64,000 nucleotides of DNA. It comes from Candidatus Limnocylindrales bacterium (lineage in GTDB: Bacteria; Moduliflexota; Moduliflexia; Moduliflexales; JAUQPW01). The stretch is from the NCBI GenBank assembly GCA_035559535.1, contig DATMBG010000006.1, positions 62,001 to 126,000 of the forward strand. Reading direction: 5' to 3'. Position 1 is the first letter of the stretch. The number at the start of each line of letters is the position of its first letter. This document shows, piece by piece, positions 25,511 through 32,364 of the stretch. Made by a program: the position numbers and the translations under genes. The notes under the pieces were generated by a model. The model did no database searches. It saw only the letters and a program-made list of their open reading frames with translations, and was not told where the DNA came from.

Positions 25511-27049
25511 ATGACCGTTGGAAACAATACCCGGGGAATTACTCCCCCGACCCTTGAGGAGTTGAGTGCCATTGCCAGAGAATATCACATGAATCTCAGT
25601 CAAGAGGACTTAAAGGTCTTTCAAACGCTCATCGAAGGGTCCCTTGCCTCGTACAGAAGGATTGCCGAGATGGTGGAACCGAAGCTTCCGGTTAAGTACG
25701 ATCGTAATCCGGGATATAGGCCCTCACCGCAGGAAAATCCCTTAAATGCCTGGTACTGGCGATGTTCGATTAAGGGAGCCGATACAGGGAAGCTGGTCGG
25801 TAAGAAGATTGCCATCAAAGACAATGTCTGTGTAGCCGGTATCCCGATGATGAACGGGTCTGCGATCTTAGAGGGTTATATCCCCGATGTAGATGCCACC
25901 ATTGTAACCCGTATACTCGATGCCGGAGGTGAGATTATTGGAAAAGCCGTTTGTGAGGATCTATGTTTTTCAGGGGGTTCGCATACTTCAGCGACCGGCC
26001 CCGTCCGTAATCCCCATAATCCCAAGTACTCTGCAGGTGGATCCTCGAGCGGGAGTGCGGCTTTGGTTGCCCATGGAGATTGTGATATGGCCATAGGGGG
26101 AGACCAGGGAGGTTCCATTCGTATACCCAGTTGTTGGTGCGGAACCTACGGTTTAAAGCCAACCTACGGGCTGGTTCCTTATACCGGTATTTTTCCCATC
26201 GAGCAGACCCTGGATCATACAGGTCCCATTGCAATGACCGTGGAAAATGTAGCCCTTTTATTGGAAGTTATTGCTGGAGAAGATCCTCTGGATCCACGTC
26301 AGAGAGGGAAAATCGAGACCAAGCCTTATACCCAGGCCTTGACCGGCAATGTCAAAGATCTCAGAATTGGGATTGTTCAGGAAGGCTTTGGATGGCCGGG
26401 TGCTTCGGAAGAAGACGTAGACCGGGCGGTGAAGGAAGCGGCTTTTTCGTTGAGTAAGCTTGGAGCCCATGTTGAAGAAATCTCTATCCCCCTGCACCGA
26501 GACGGTATCCATATTTGGAACCCCATTGCCATCGAAGGGGCTACCCTCCAGATGATTCGTACCGATGGTATGGGACTCAATTGGAAAGGCTACTATACAA
26601 CTTCTCTGGTAGATTACTATGGAAGGGGTCGGCGGGCATTGGCCGATCAATTTTCTGATACCACCAAGATGGTAATCTTAATGGGACAGTACATGGCCAA
26701 CAAGTATTTTGGTCGTTATTATGGTAAAGCCCAAAACCTGGGTAGAGTGTTGAGGGCTGCCTATGACGATGCCTTAAAAAAGGTTGATTTGCTGGTTATG
26801 CCAACCCTTCCCATGAAGGCCATGCCTCTCATCGAGAATCCCACATGCGAGGAGTATTTTAAAACAGCCCTGGGAATGATCCAAAATACCTGTCCCTTTG
26901 ATGTTACCGGCCACCCTGCGATGAATGTACCTTGTGCTAAATCCAATGGACTTCCTATAGGGATGATGCTTATCGGGCGTCACTTTGAAGATGATGTGGT
27001 TCTTCGAGCTGCCCATGCATTCCAACAAACGGGAATGTATAACCCATAG
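25511..27049 (+). CDS. Amidase-signature-family amidase
   Basis: The start is ATG 25511, six bases after a strong AGGAGGTG site; the longer frame opening with GTG at 25481 is not needed. This 512-residue protein carries the Ser-cisSer-Lys triad: Lys in KKIAIKDN (K103), cis-Ser in GGSSSGSAA (about S179) and nucleophile in DQGGSIRIPS (S202). GLKPTYGLVPY and LDHTGPI follow as in the family. It hydrolyses an amide bond; candidates include aliphatic or aryl amides, and the sequence does not identify the substrate. A separate GatC or GatB is absent, so a tRNA amidotransferase role is unlikely. It has its own promoter and a terminator at 27109-27140. Confidence 0.9.
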   Translation: MTVGNNTRGITPPTLEELSAIAREYHMNLSQEDLKVFQTLIEGSLASYRRIAEMVEPKLPVKYDRNPGYRPSPQENPLNAWYWRCSIKGADTGKLVGKKIAIKDNVCVAGIPMMNGSAILEGYIPDVDATIVTRILDAGGEIIGKAVCEDLCFSGGSHTSATGPVRNPHNPKYSAGGSSSGSAALVAHGDCDMAIGGDQGGSIRIPSCWCGTYGLKPTYGLVPYTGIFPIEQTLDHTGPIAMTVENVALLLEVIAGEDPLDPRQRGKIETKPYTQALTGNVKDLRIGIVQEGFGWPGASEEDVDRAVKEAAFSLSKLGAHVEEISIPLHRDGIHIWNPIAIEGATLQMIRTDGMGLNWKGYYTTSLVDYYGRGRRALADQFSDTTKMVILMGQYMANKYFGRYYGKAQNLGRVLRAAYDDALKKVDLLVMPTLPMKAMPLIENPTCEEYFKTALGMIQNTCPFDVTGHPAMNVPCAKSNGLPIGMMLIGRHFEDDVVLRAAHAFQQTGMYNP

Positions 27050-27108
27050 GGGTATTTAATACGATATACCTTAAACCCGGAATTAACCCGGATAACGGGA
27101 GAACTTGT

Positions 27109-27140
27109 AGGGGCACGTTGTAACGTGCCCCTTCGCTTTT
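27109..27140 (+). terminator. Rho-independent terminator after the amidase gene
   Basis: An 11-bp stem (AGGGGCACGTT with AACGTGCCCCT, two-base loop) is followed by TCGCTTTTTCTT. Confidence 0.75.
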
Positions 27141-27343
27141 TCTTACTTCCCCACTTTTATTCCTTGGCAATCTTGATTTCCACAATACGGTTTTGTGTAA
27201 GTAAAACCCTTCAATCGGTTCGAATTTTGTTTACCTCAATAAGCTTTAAACATGCTAATCGGGAAAAAGACCAACTCAAAGGCTTAAGGGGGTTTGGGAA
27301 CTTCCTTATTACACCGCTTTACAGTCCCATTAGCTCCACCGGC

Positions 27344-27790
27344 TTAAAGTTTATATAGCATCCAATATACTACCACTCCAGTTACCGAGACATAGAGCCA
27401 AATAGGAAGGGTCCACCGGGCAATCTTCCTATGCTTGACAAACTGTTCTTTCCATGCTCGATAAAGGGTTATCAAAGCCAGAGGAACAATCCCGGCAGCA
27501 AGGAGGGTGTGGGAAATAAGGATTGTAAAATAGACCGGTCGAATCCAGCCCTGTCTGGTAAAACGTACCGAACCTACCTGATAATGATAGGTCAGGTAAG
27601 AAATAAGGAACAGAATCGATGTCATAAAGGCTAGCAGCATGCAGGTCTTATGAGCGGTCACCTTTTTTTGTTTGATAAAGAGAAATCCGGCCATCAAAAA
27701 GAGGGCACTGATTCCATTTAAAATGGCGTTAACGGTTGGTAAGTCGGAGATTGAAATCACGATTTTTAAAAGATAATCTGAGAAAGACAC
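27344..27790 (-). CDS. DUF420 membrane protein, cytochrome oxidase assembly-associated
   Basis: This 148-residue polytopic protein has about four membrane segments (12-34, 47-66, 86-110, 125-144). It carries conserved histidines in KVTAHKTCML, SYLTYHYQVG, ISHTLLA and VKHRKIARWTLP, the DUF420 pattern. DUF420 proteins (YozB/CtaM-like) are repeatedly found in cytochrome oxidase operons and CtaM is needed for aa3-type oxidase maturation in Gram-positives. It is last in this oxidase cluster, 119 bases after subunit IV. Confidence 0.85.
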   Translation of the reverse strand: MSFSDYLLKIVISISDLPTVNAILNGISALFLMAGFLFIKQKKVTAHKTCMLLAFMTSILFLISYLTYHYQVGSVRFTRQGWIRPVYFTILISHTLLAAGIVPLALITLYRAWKEQFVKHRKIARWTLPIWLYVSVTGVVVYWMLYKL

Positions 27791-27870
27791 TTTTTCCGGT
27801 TCCGGTCGGTATAAGGACCCAAGCTTTCCTAAGGTCTCGGAGGAACAGATTCACTTTATTACCGGCCCGG

Positions 27871-27895
27871 AAGGGCGATCGTAGAGATCGCCCTT
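27871..27895. repeat. Short inverted repeat between subunit IV and DUF420 genes
   Basis: AAGGGCGATC, five-base loop, GATCGCCCTT. No T tract follows on the minus strand, so a pause or processing site is likelier than a terminator. Confidence 0.7.
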
Positions 27896-27909
27896 ATAAC
27901 CTTTCGGGA

Positions 27910-28236
27910 TTACTTATGTTCAGCGGGTACTACCTGTGATGCTGTGGCCCGTGATCTATGATGAACAGCGGTCAGGTCTGGAAGAAGAGAGAATACCAGC
28001 AAGGAACAGATAATTAGAGGTGTAAGGGCAATGATTCCCAGGGTACGTTTTTCAAATTTAAGATGCATATAGTATAAGGCAACCAGCGAAGCTTTGCTCA
28101 GGGCTAGCAGGATAAGAAGGGCGCCTATAACTAATTTGCTAATGGGTAAGTAAATTACAACAAGTTCGGCAATGGTTAGGGCTCCCAGCCAATAAAACAC
28201 AGCCATGTAGTTAGGTTCTTTATGGACGTTTTCCAT
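27910..28236 (-). CDS. ctaF: Cytochrome c oxidase subunit IV
   Basis: This 108-residue protein has three membrane segments (about 10-30, 34-52, 70-90) and the family motif ALSKASLVALYYMHLKFE. Length and motif fit the small bacterial subunit IV (CtaF/CoxD; prokaryotic COX4 family). It stabilises the aa3-type oxidase in the cytoplasmic membrane. It lies 17 bases after the subunit III gene. Confidence 0.9.
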   Translation of the reverse strand: MENVHKEPNYMAVFYWLGALTIAELVVIYLPISKLVIGALLILLALSKASLVALYYMHLKFEKRTLGIIALTPLIICSLLVFSLLPDLTAVHHRSRATASQVVPAEHK

Positions 28237-28253
28237 CTTTTTCTCCCCTTTCC

Positions 28254-28886
28254 TTAGATCAGATAAACAAATGTAAATACCAAAATCCAGACAAGATCTA
28301 CAAAGTGCCAGTACAAAGCAGCTATTTCGACAATATTGGGGAAATTCTTTTGTGAGAATTTTCCGGCAATGAGTCCTAGAAGTAAGACCACGGAAAGATA
28401 CAGAACTCCTCCTGTAACGTGAGCGCCATGGAATCCTGTAATGGCGAAGAAAGTGGTACCAAAAAGCCAGGCTCCATAGGGATTACTGGTGAAAGTTACG
28501 TGTTTTCCATGGATCAAGTGGGTCCATTCATAGGCCTGCATTCCCAGGAAAAGGGTTCCCCCGGCGATGGTCATCAAGATAAATTTAACAAATGCTTTTC
28601 GGTCACCCCTTTTGCTTGCAGACAGGGCTTTTACCATGGTTACACTACTACAGATCAGCAGGAAGGTCATAAAGGCTGTTAACTGAATTCCCAGTACATG
28701 GGATGGAACAGGCCAATCGGCACTTCCCGCTCGTATAGCCCCATAACCGGCCAGTAGGGTTCCAAAAGACATGGCATCTCCGGCAAGGAATATCCACATT
28801 CCCAGTTTACCCCAACTTTCGGGTGTAAGGGGCGATTCTGCTGGTTCGACACCTACATGTGCATGTGTAAGGGTAGCTTCGTTCAA
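28254..28886 (-). CDS. ctaE: Cytochrome c oxidase subunit III (copy 1, downstream)
   Basis: This 210-residue protein has five membrane segments and the subunit III motifs GKLGMWIFLAGDAMSFG, QAYEW, FFAITGFHGAHVTGG and YWHFVDLVWILVFTFVYLI. It belongs to the short, bacterial CtaE/CoxC type. The protein sits beside subunit I in the membrane and supports proton uptake and stability. The cluster has a second, different subunit III gene at 29273-29974. It starts three bases after the 93-aa gene. Confidence 0.93.
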   Translation of the reverse strand: MNEATLTHAHVGVEPAESPLTPESWGKLGMWIFLAGDAMSFGTLLAGYGAIRAGSADWPVPSHVLGIQLTAFMTFLLICSSVTMVKALSASKRGDRKAFVKFILMTIAGGTLFLGMQAYEWTHLIHGKHVTFTSNPYGAWLFGTTFFAITGFHGAHVTGGVLYLSVVLLLGLIAGKFSQKNFPNIVEIAALYWHFVDLVWILVFTFVYLI

Positions 28887-28889
28887 TTT

Positions 28890-29171
28890 CTATTCTCCTT
28901 TTATGTCCAGGCCGGGCGTTACACGGACGTTCTTATTGAATCGGGTCCGTACACGCCGACGTCTGGAGTAAAGCAATATCCCTGCAATGGCTCCAGCAAC
29001 CGTGAAGGGCATTGCCATCATGAATCGAAGACTCCACCGAAGGCCCTGGCTTATAGGATCATCGGATGCATCCATACAGACTGCACAGGCCTGGGCAATC
29101 ATGGGAGTGAGCATCGTCATCATAGTTCCTAAAACGGGTAATACATAGCGGTTGATGAAAGAGTAAAGCAT
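28890..29171 (-). CDS. Small membrane protein of the oxidase cluster with CxxC
   Basis: This 93-residue protein has a hydrophobic N-terminus (VLPVLGTMMTMLTPMIAQ, about 10-27), the motif ACAVCMDASDDP (28-39, a CxxC), and a second membrane segment FMMAMPFTVAGAIAGILLY (50-68), then a very basic end (SRRRRVRTRF). The CxxC would lie just outside the membrane after a signal-like segment, suited to metal or disulfide chemistry. Similar small proteins occur in other oxidase clusters as far as I recall, without known function. A role in copper delivery or assembly is only inferred. It sits between the two subunit III genes. Confidence 0.75.
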   Translation of the reverse strand: MLYSFINRYVLPVLGTMMTMLTPMIAQACAVCMDASDDPISQGLRWSLRFMMAMPFTVAGAIAGILLYSRRRRVRTRFNKNVRVTPGLDIKGE

Positions 29172-29176
29172 ATTAC

Positions 29177-29268
29177 CTACCTAAAACGCGAAACGTAAAA
29201 CGTAAAGCGTGTTCGGTTAATATTTTATCTTCTGCGTTTTTATGGATTACGTTTCACGTTTCGTATTC
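29177..29268. repeat. 'AAACGTAAAACGT' palindromic repeat
   Basis: AACGCGAAACGTAAAACGTA pairs with TACGTTTCACGTTTCG around an AT-rich centre, filling the gap between subunit III copy 2 and the 93-aa gene. Confidence 0.75.
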
Positions 29269-29272
29269 TTAA

Positions 29273-29974
29273 TCAGCTTAAATACACCAGTGTGTAAAGA
29301 ACCGGCCAGAGAGCAACTACAAAATACCAATACATTCCGCAGATCTTCACACCGATGTAATGCCGGGTCATAAAATAAAGGCGATCCAAGGGGTTGTTTC
29401 TCCTTCTTACTCTGAAAAGCAAGATCAACAACCAAATTACAGCTCCCAGGACATGGGTACCGTGTGTACCAATCAACACATAAAAAGTAGATCCATATAC
29501 GCCCGATGAAGGTGTAAGACCAAACCGGATGAGTCGGATCCATTCGTATCCCTGAATGACCAAAAAGGTCAATCCAAGGCAGGCCGTAACCAAAAGTTTA
29601 TTGGCCAGTTGTTGATAATTTCTGTTTTGAATAGCCTGAAGGGCCTGATGCATGGTATAGCCACTCAAAAGTAAAATGGCCGTATTAATTCCGGTTACAA
29701 AAACTGGTAAGCGAGGTTGAAAAGGTGGTGGCCAGACCGCACTTCCGAAGCGGAAGAGAAGAAAAGCTCCGATGAGTCCGGCAAACAACATGACCTCGGC
29801 CCCTATAAATAGGACCATACCCACATAGGCATTGTTCATCTGAGAATCCATAAAATCCCCATCATCGTCATCGTCTGGACCAAAAGGAGGTTCAGGGATG
29901 GGCGGAGGTGGACCCTCTCCAATACTTTCAATCTCAAGGGGATCTATTACAGAGTCTAAAGTTTCTTTAGGCAT
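29273..29974 (-). CDS. Cytochrome c oxidase subunit III (copy 2, upstream)
   Basis: This 233-residue protein has an acidic and proline-rich soluble N-terminus (GPPPPIPEPPFGPDDDDD) then five membrane segments. Subunit III motifs are VGMVLFIGAEVMLFAGLIGAF, VIQGYEWIRLIRFGL, TFYVLIGTHGTHVLGA and MYWYFVVALWPVLYTLVYL. It shares the fold but not close sequence with the subunit III encoded at 28254-28886. Duplicate subunit III genes occur in some oxidase clusters; whether both enter one complex is unknown. It follows the 39-aa gene after 170 bases that contain a palindrome. Confidence 0.9.
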   Translation of the reverse strand: MPKETLDSVIDPLEIESIGEGPPPPIPEPPFGPDDDDDGDFMDSQMNNAYVGMVLFIGAEVMLFAGLIGAFLLFRFGSAVWPPPFQPRLPVFVTGINTAILLLSGYTMHQALQAIQNRNYQQLANKLLVTACLGLTFLVIQGYEWIRLIRFGLTPSSGVYGSTFYVLIGTHGTHVLGAVIWLLILLFRVRRRNNPLDRLYFMTRHYIGVKICGMYWYFVVALWPVLYTLVYLS

Positions 29975-30003
29975 TTTCTAACAGCTTTGAAATGTTCATC
30001 TAC

Positions 30004-30092
30004 GAAGGGCTCCTTTTGAGACGCGGAGACAGAGGGACATGGAGATATGGGGACGCGGGGAAATGTCCCCGTGTCTCAAAAGGGGTCCTTCA
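30004..30092. repeat. 'GGGACATGGAGA' palindromic repeat
   Basis: Arms GAAGGGCTCCTTTTGAGAC and GTCTCAAAAGGGGTCCTTC enclose tandem GGGACATGGAGATATGGGGA units. The same unit type forms the outer part of the 20.8-21.1 kb element. Confidence 0.8.
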
Positions 30093-30144
30093 TGGATAAA
30101 CAAAATCGACAATTTACAAAAATGTAAAAACATAGTAACCGACT

Positions 30145-30264
30145 TTACTTCAAAATCGCAACAACGATGGCAATGATAACAAGTAGAACTATAATTGCCA
30201 TCAATATAGCGGCTACTCGACGATTTTTATCTGCGGTTCTACGTTCCTCGTTTGTTAAAACCAT
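30145..30264 (-). CDS. 39-aa single-span membrane peptide in the oxidase cluster
   Basis: The peptide begins MVLTNEERRTADKNRRVAA and continues with one membrane helix (about 18-38, rich in I, V, A, L) ending AILK. The ATG overlaps the end of ctaB by 10 bases in another frame, and the spacing implies translational coupling. Topology (charged cytoplasmic N-terminus, one helix) resembles tiny oxidase subunits or assembly peptides. Function is not known. The reading frame, coupling and position support it being real. Confidence 0.65.
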   Translation of the reverse strand: MVLTNEERRTADKNRRVAAILMAIIVLLVIIAIVVAILK

Positions 30265-31157
30265 TTTTTATCCAAGGCCCAGATTCCGAGTTGTAAGGGA
30301 AGATATACAACAGAAGCAAGCAACAGGCGTCGCGCGGCTTCTAAGGAGCGAGAAACCGCGAGATCCAAGCCATAACCCAGGAATAGAATCCCCAGCACAA
30401 GGGCCGAGAAAAAATAAAGTGATCCGGCAAGTCCAATGAGAGTCGGCAAAAGACTTACCGTTAACAGAGCCAGGCAATGGTTTATAATCTGATAACCTGT
30501 ACTCTTACCGTCCGGGCTAATCACAGGGAGTAGCTTCATCCCTGCTCGGGTATAGTCTTCACGATACAGCCAGGCAATTGCCAGGGAGTGGGGAATCTGC
30601 CATAGAAACAGAATAGCAAACAGGATCCAGGCTCCTACGCCCAACTCACCTCGGGCGGCAGTCCATCCTACCACAGGTGGTAAGGCCCCGGGAACTGCCC
30701 CTACGATACTACAAAGTGAAGTTTTCTTTTTCAAGGGGGTATAAAGAAAAAGATAGCTGATTACGATGATCCCGGTAATCAGGGCACTTAACAGATTTGT
30801 GAGAAGAGCCAGGTAAAGAAGCCCGCCCAGCGTGATTGCCACTCCAAAAGCTAAGGCCTCAACCGGTTGAATTCGGCCATCTGGTAGTGGTCTAAAGCGT
30901 GTACGCTTCATACAGGCATCGGCCTCACGCTCCATATACTGATTCAAGGCAAGGGTACCTCCGGCTGCAAGGGTAGTCCCCATCAGTGTATAAAGTAAAG
31001 CGATTCCATCCACAGTTTCTTTAGATCCTATATAAAAACCTATACACGTAGTTATTAAAATCATCAAGACCACCCGAGGTTTCGTAAGTTCCAGGAAATC
31101 TACCGCTCGCCTCCACTTACGGATCAGTTCCACATCCCTTATTTCCATTTGTAACAT
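30255..31157 (-). CDS. ctaB: Protoheme IX farnesyltransferase (heme O synthase)
   Basis: This 300-residue UbiA-superfamily protein has about nine membrane segments. Motifs are LTKPRVVLMILITT, the first aspartate-rich site NQYMEREADACMKRTRFRPL and the second site WLYREDYTRAGMKLLP. It attaches a farnesyl group to heme B to make heme O, the first step toward the heme A of subunit I. Its ATG overlaps the ctaA stop by one base (TGATG), so the two are coupled. The 39-aa gene overlaps its 3' end. Confidence 0.95.
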   Translation of the reverse strand: MLQMEIRDVELIRKWRRAVDFLELTKPRVVLMILITTCIGFYIGSKETVDGIALLYTLMGTTLAAGGTLALNQYMEREADACMKRTRFRPLPDGRIQPVEALAFGVAITLGGLLYLALLTNLLSALITGIIVISYLFLYTPLKKKTSLCSIVGAVPGALPPVVGWTAARGELGVGAWILFAILFLWQIPHSLAIAWLYREDYTRAGMKLLPVISPDGKSTGYQIINHCLALLTVSLLPTLIGLAGSLYFFSALVLGILFLGYGLDLAVSRSLEAARRLLLASVVYLPLQLGIWALDKKWF

Positions 31158-32212
31158 CAGGCCAGTACCTCCCCAGAAGTAAGTCCCCGATCTGCTCCAG
31201 GTTCTAGCTCCTTGGATACCTGATAAGATCGAAGTGTTAAAATTAGGCTGGTTGCCAGAATGGCTGCACCTACCGTCACATGCAGGGTTGTAGGAAGCAC
31301 CGCCTTAAATGTCCAGATTGTAAAGGCTCCCAGCGCGATTTGTAGAATCAAAAGCCCTATCAACAGTAATCCTGGACGAAGTAAGAAAGATTCTTGGCGA
31401 TGCTGTCGAATAATATGGATCACGGTCCAGCTAATACAGAGCGTAACCAGCAGAGCCCCCAACCGATGTAGATAGTGAATCAGAACCGCCGAAGATTCCA
31501 AAGGTGGTACGAGCCGACCAAAGGCCAGCGGAAAATCCGGGATTGCAAGGCCGGCACCCATATGGCGCATAATAGCACCTAAAATGAGTTGGACATAAAT
31601 AACGGCTGTTGTCAAAGCACCTAACCGGGTTAGGGAGAGAGCAGAGATGTGGGGGTGTGGATGAGTCTTCACCTCTGCACCTTCATACTCCCATGCTCCC
31701 ACACGCCCATACTTTCTTTCTCCGGTACTCCCATACTTCCCTCCTCCCTTACTATCTTTTCCCCAGTTTGGGTTCGTGAAAACGGCCAGGGCTATGGTTA
31801 AACAGAAAAAGGCTTGTGCGAGACAGGCATGGGCTACGGAGACCGAAGTGGGTAGCTTGAGGAGAACCGTAATGCCGCCGAGAAGGCCTTGCAGGATAAT
31901 GGCCAGTAGGGCTATAAGTCCAAGCCGTCGAACCCATCTTCTGGATTCTTGCCAGTAAATCCAGATAGCTAATAGCGTCATAAGAAATCCAACCAGCGTA
32001 GCAGCCATACGATGGCCGTGTTCAAATAACACGCCACCTTCCATGGGAGGAAAGAACTGTCCAAAGGAGAGAGGCCAATCTGGAACGGCCAGACCCGAAC
32101 CCGTACTGGTAACCAGACCTCCTATAAAGATCAATATAAAAGTGGCTCCTGCCGTTAAAACCGCAAATCGATGAAGCCAGATGTTATTCACTTTGCCTGT
32201 TTGCTTAATCAA
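31157..32212 (-). CDS. ctaA: Heme A synthase with a translated repeat insert
   Basis: This CtaA/COX15 protein is up to 351 residues with eight membrane segments in two homologous halves. Heme-ligand histidines lie in FEHGHRMAATLVG and VAHACLAQAFF (first half) and in IHYLHRLGALLVT and TLHVTVGAA (second half). It oxidises heme O to heme A. The longest frame opens with TTG at 32212; GTG at 32191 (then NNIWLHRFAVL), preceded by AGGCAAA, may be the real start. Between the two halves about 35 residues (KYGSTGERKYGRVGAWEYE then KTHPHPH) are encoded by a palindromic repeat of the 'GTATGGGAG' family. The insert falls in the interdomain loop, where it may be tolerated. Confidence 0.92.
   Translation of the reverse strand: MIKQTGKVNNIWLHRFAVLTAGATFILIFIGGLVTSTGSGLAVPDWPLSFGQFFPPMEGGVLFEHGHRMAATLVGFLMTLLAIWIYWQESRRWVRRLGLIALLAIILQGLLGGITVLLKLPTSVSVAHACLAQAFFCLTIALAVFTNPNWGKDSKGGGKYGSTGERKYGRVGAWEYEGAEVKTHPHPHISALSLTRLGALTTAVIYVQLILGAIMRHMGAGLAIPDFPLAFGRLVPPLESSAVLIHYLHRLGALLVTLCISWTVIHIIRQHRQESFLLRPGLLLIGLLILQIALGAFTIWTFKAVLPTTLHVTVGAAILATSLILTLRSYQVSKELEPGADRGLTSGEVLA
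31640..31755. repeat. 'GTATGGGAG' palindromic repeat translated in ctaA
   Basis: Units ACTCCCATGCTCCCACACGC and GTGGGGGTGTGG form an imperfect hairpin wholly inside ctaA. The reading frame is kept and the G-rich arm is read first, as in the hydrolase gene at 9.8 kb. Confidence 0.85.
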
Positions 32213-32218
32213 GAAGAA

Positions 32219-32263
32219 GTAGCAAGGGTTTTAGTTGTTTCCAACAACTAAAACCCTTGCTAC
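32219..32263. repeat. 21-bp perfect inverted repeat just upstream of ctaA
   Basis: GTAGCAAGGGTTTTAGTTGT+T and its exact complement are separated by three bases (TCC). It ends seven bases before the first possible ctaA start. As RNA it would be a very stable hairpin, possibly a processing or pausing site between ctaD and ctaA. Confidence 0.9.
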
Positions 32264-32299
32264 CGCCCTTAAAATCAGATTCATGGGAGTTTGTGGTTT

Positions 32300-32358
32300 G
32301 TACCAACGACTTGAGTGATTTTTTAGAGAGAGTAGACGGTAACGGAAGTCGTTGGTAC
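32300..32358. repeat. 13-bp inverted repeat downstream of ctaD
   Basis: GTACCAACGACTT and AAGTCGTTGGTAC flank a 33-base loop, starting seven bases after the ctaD stop in minus sense. Confidence 0.8.
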
Positions 32359-32364
32359 AGAATT

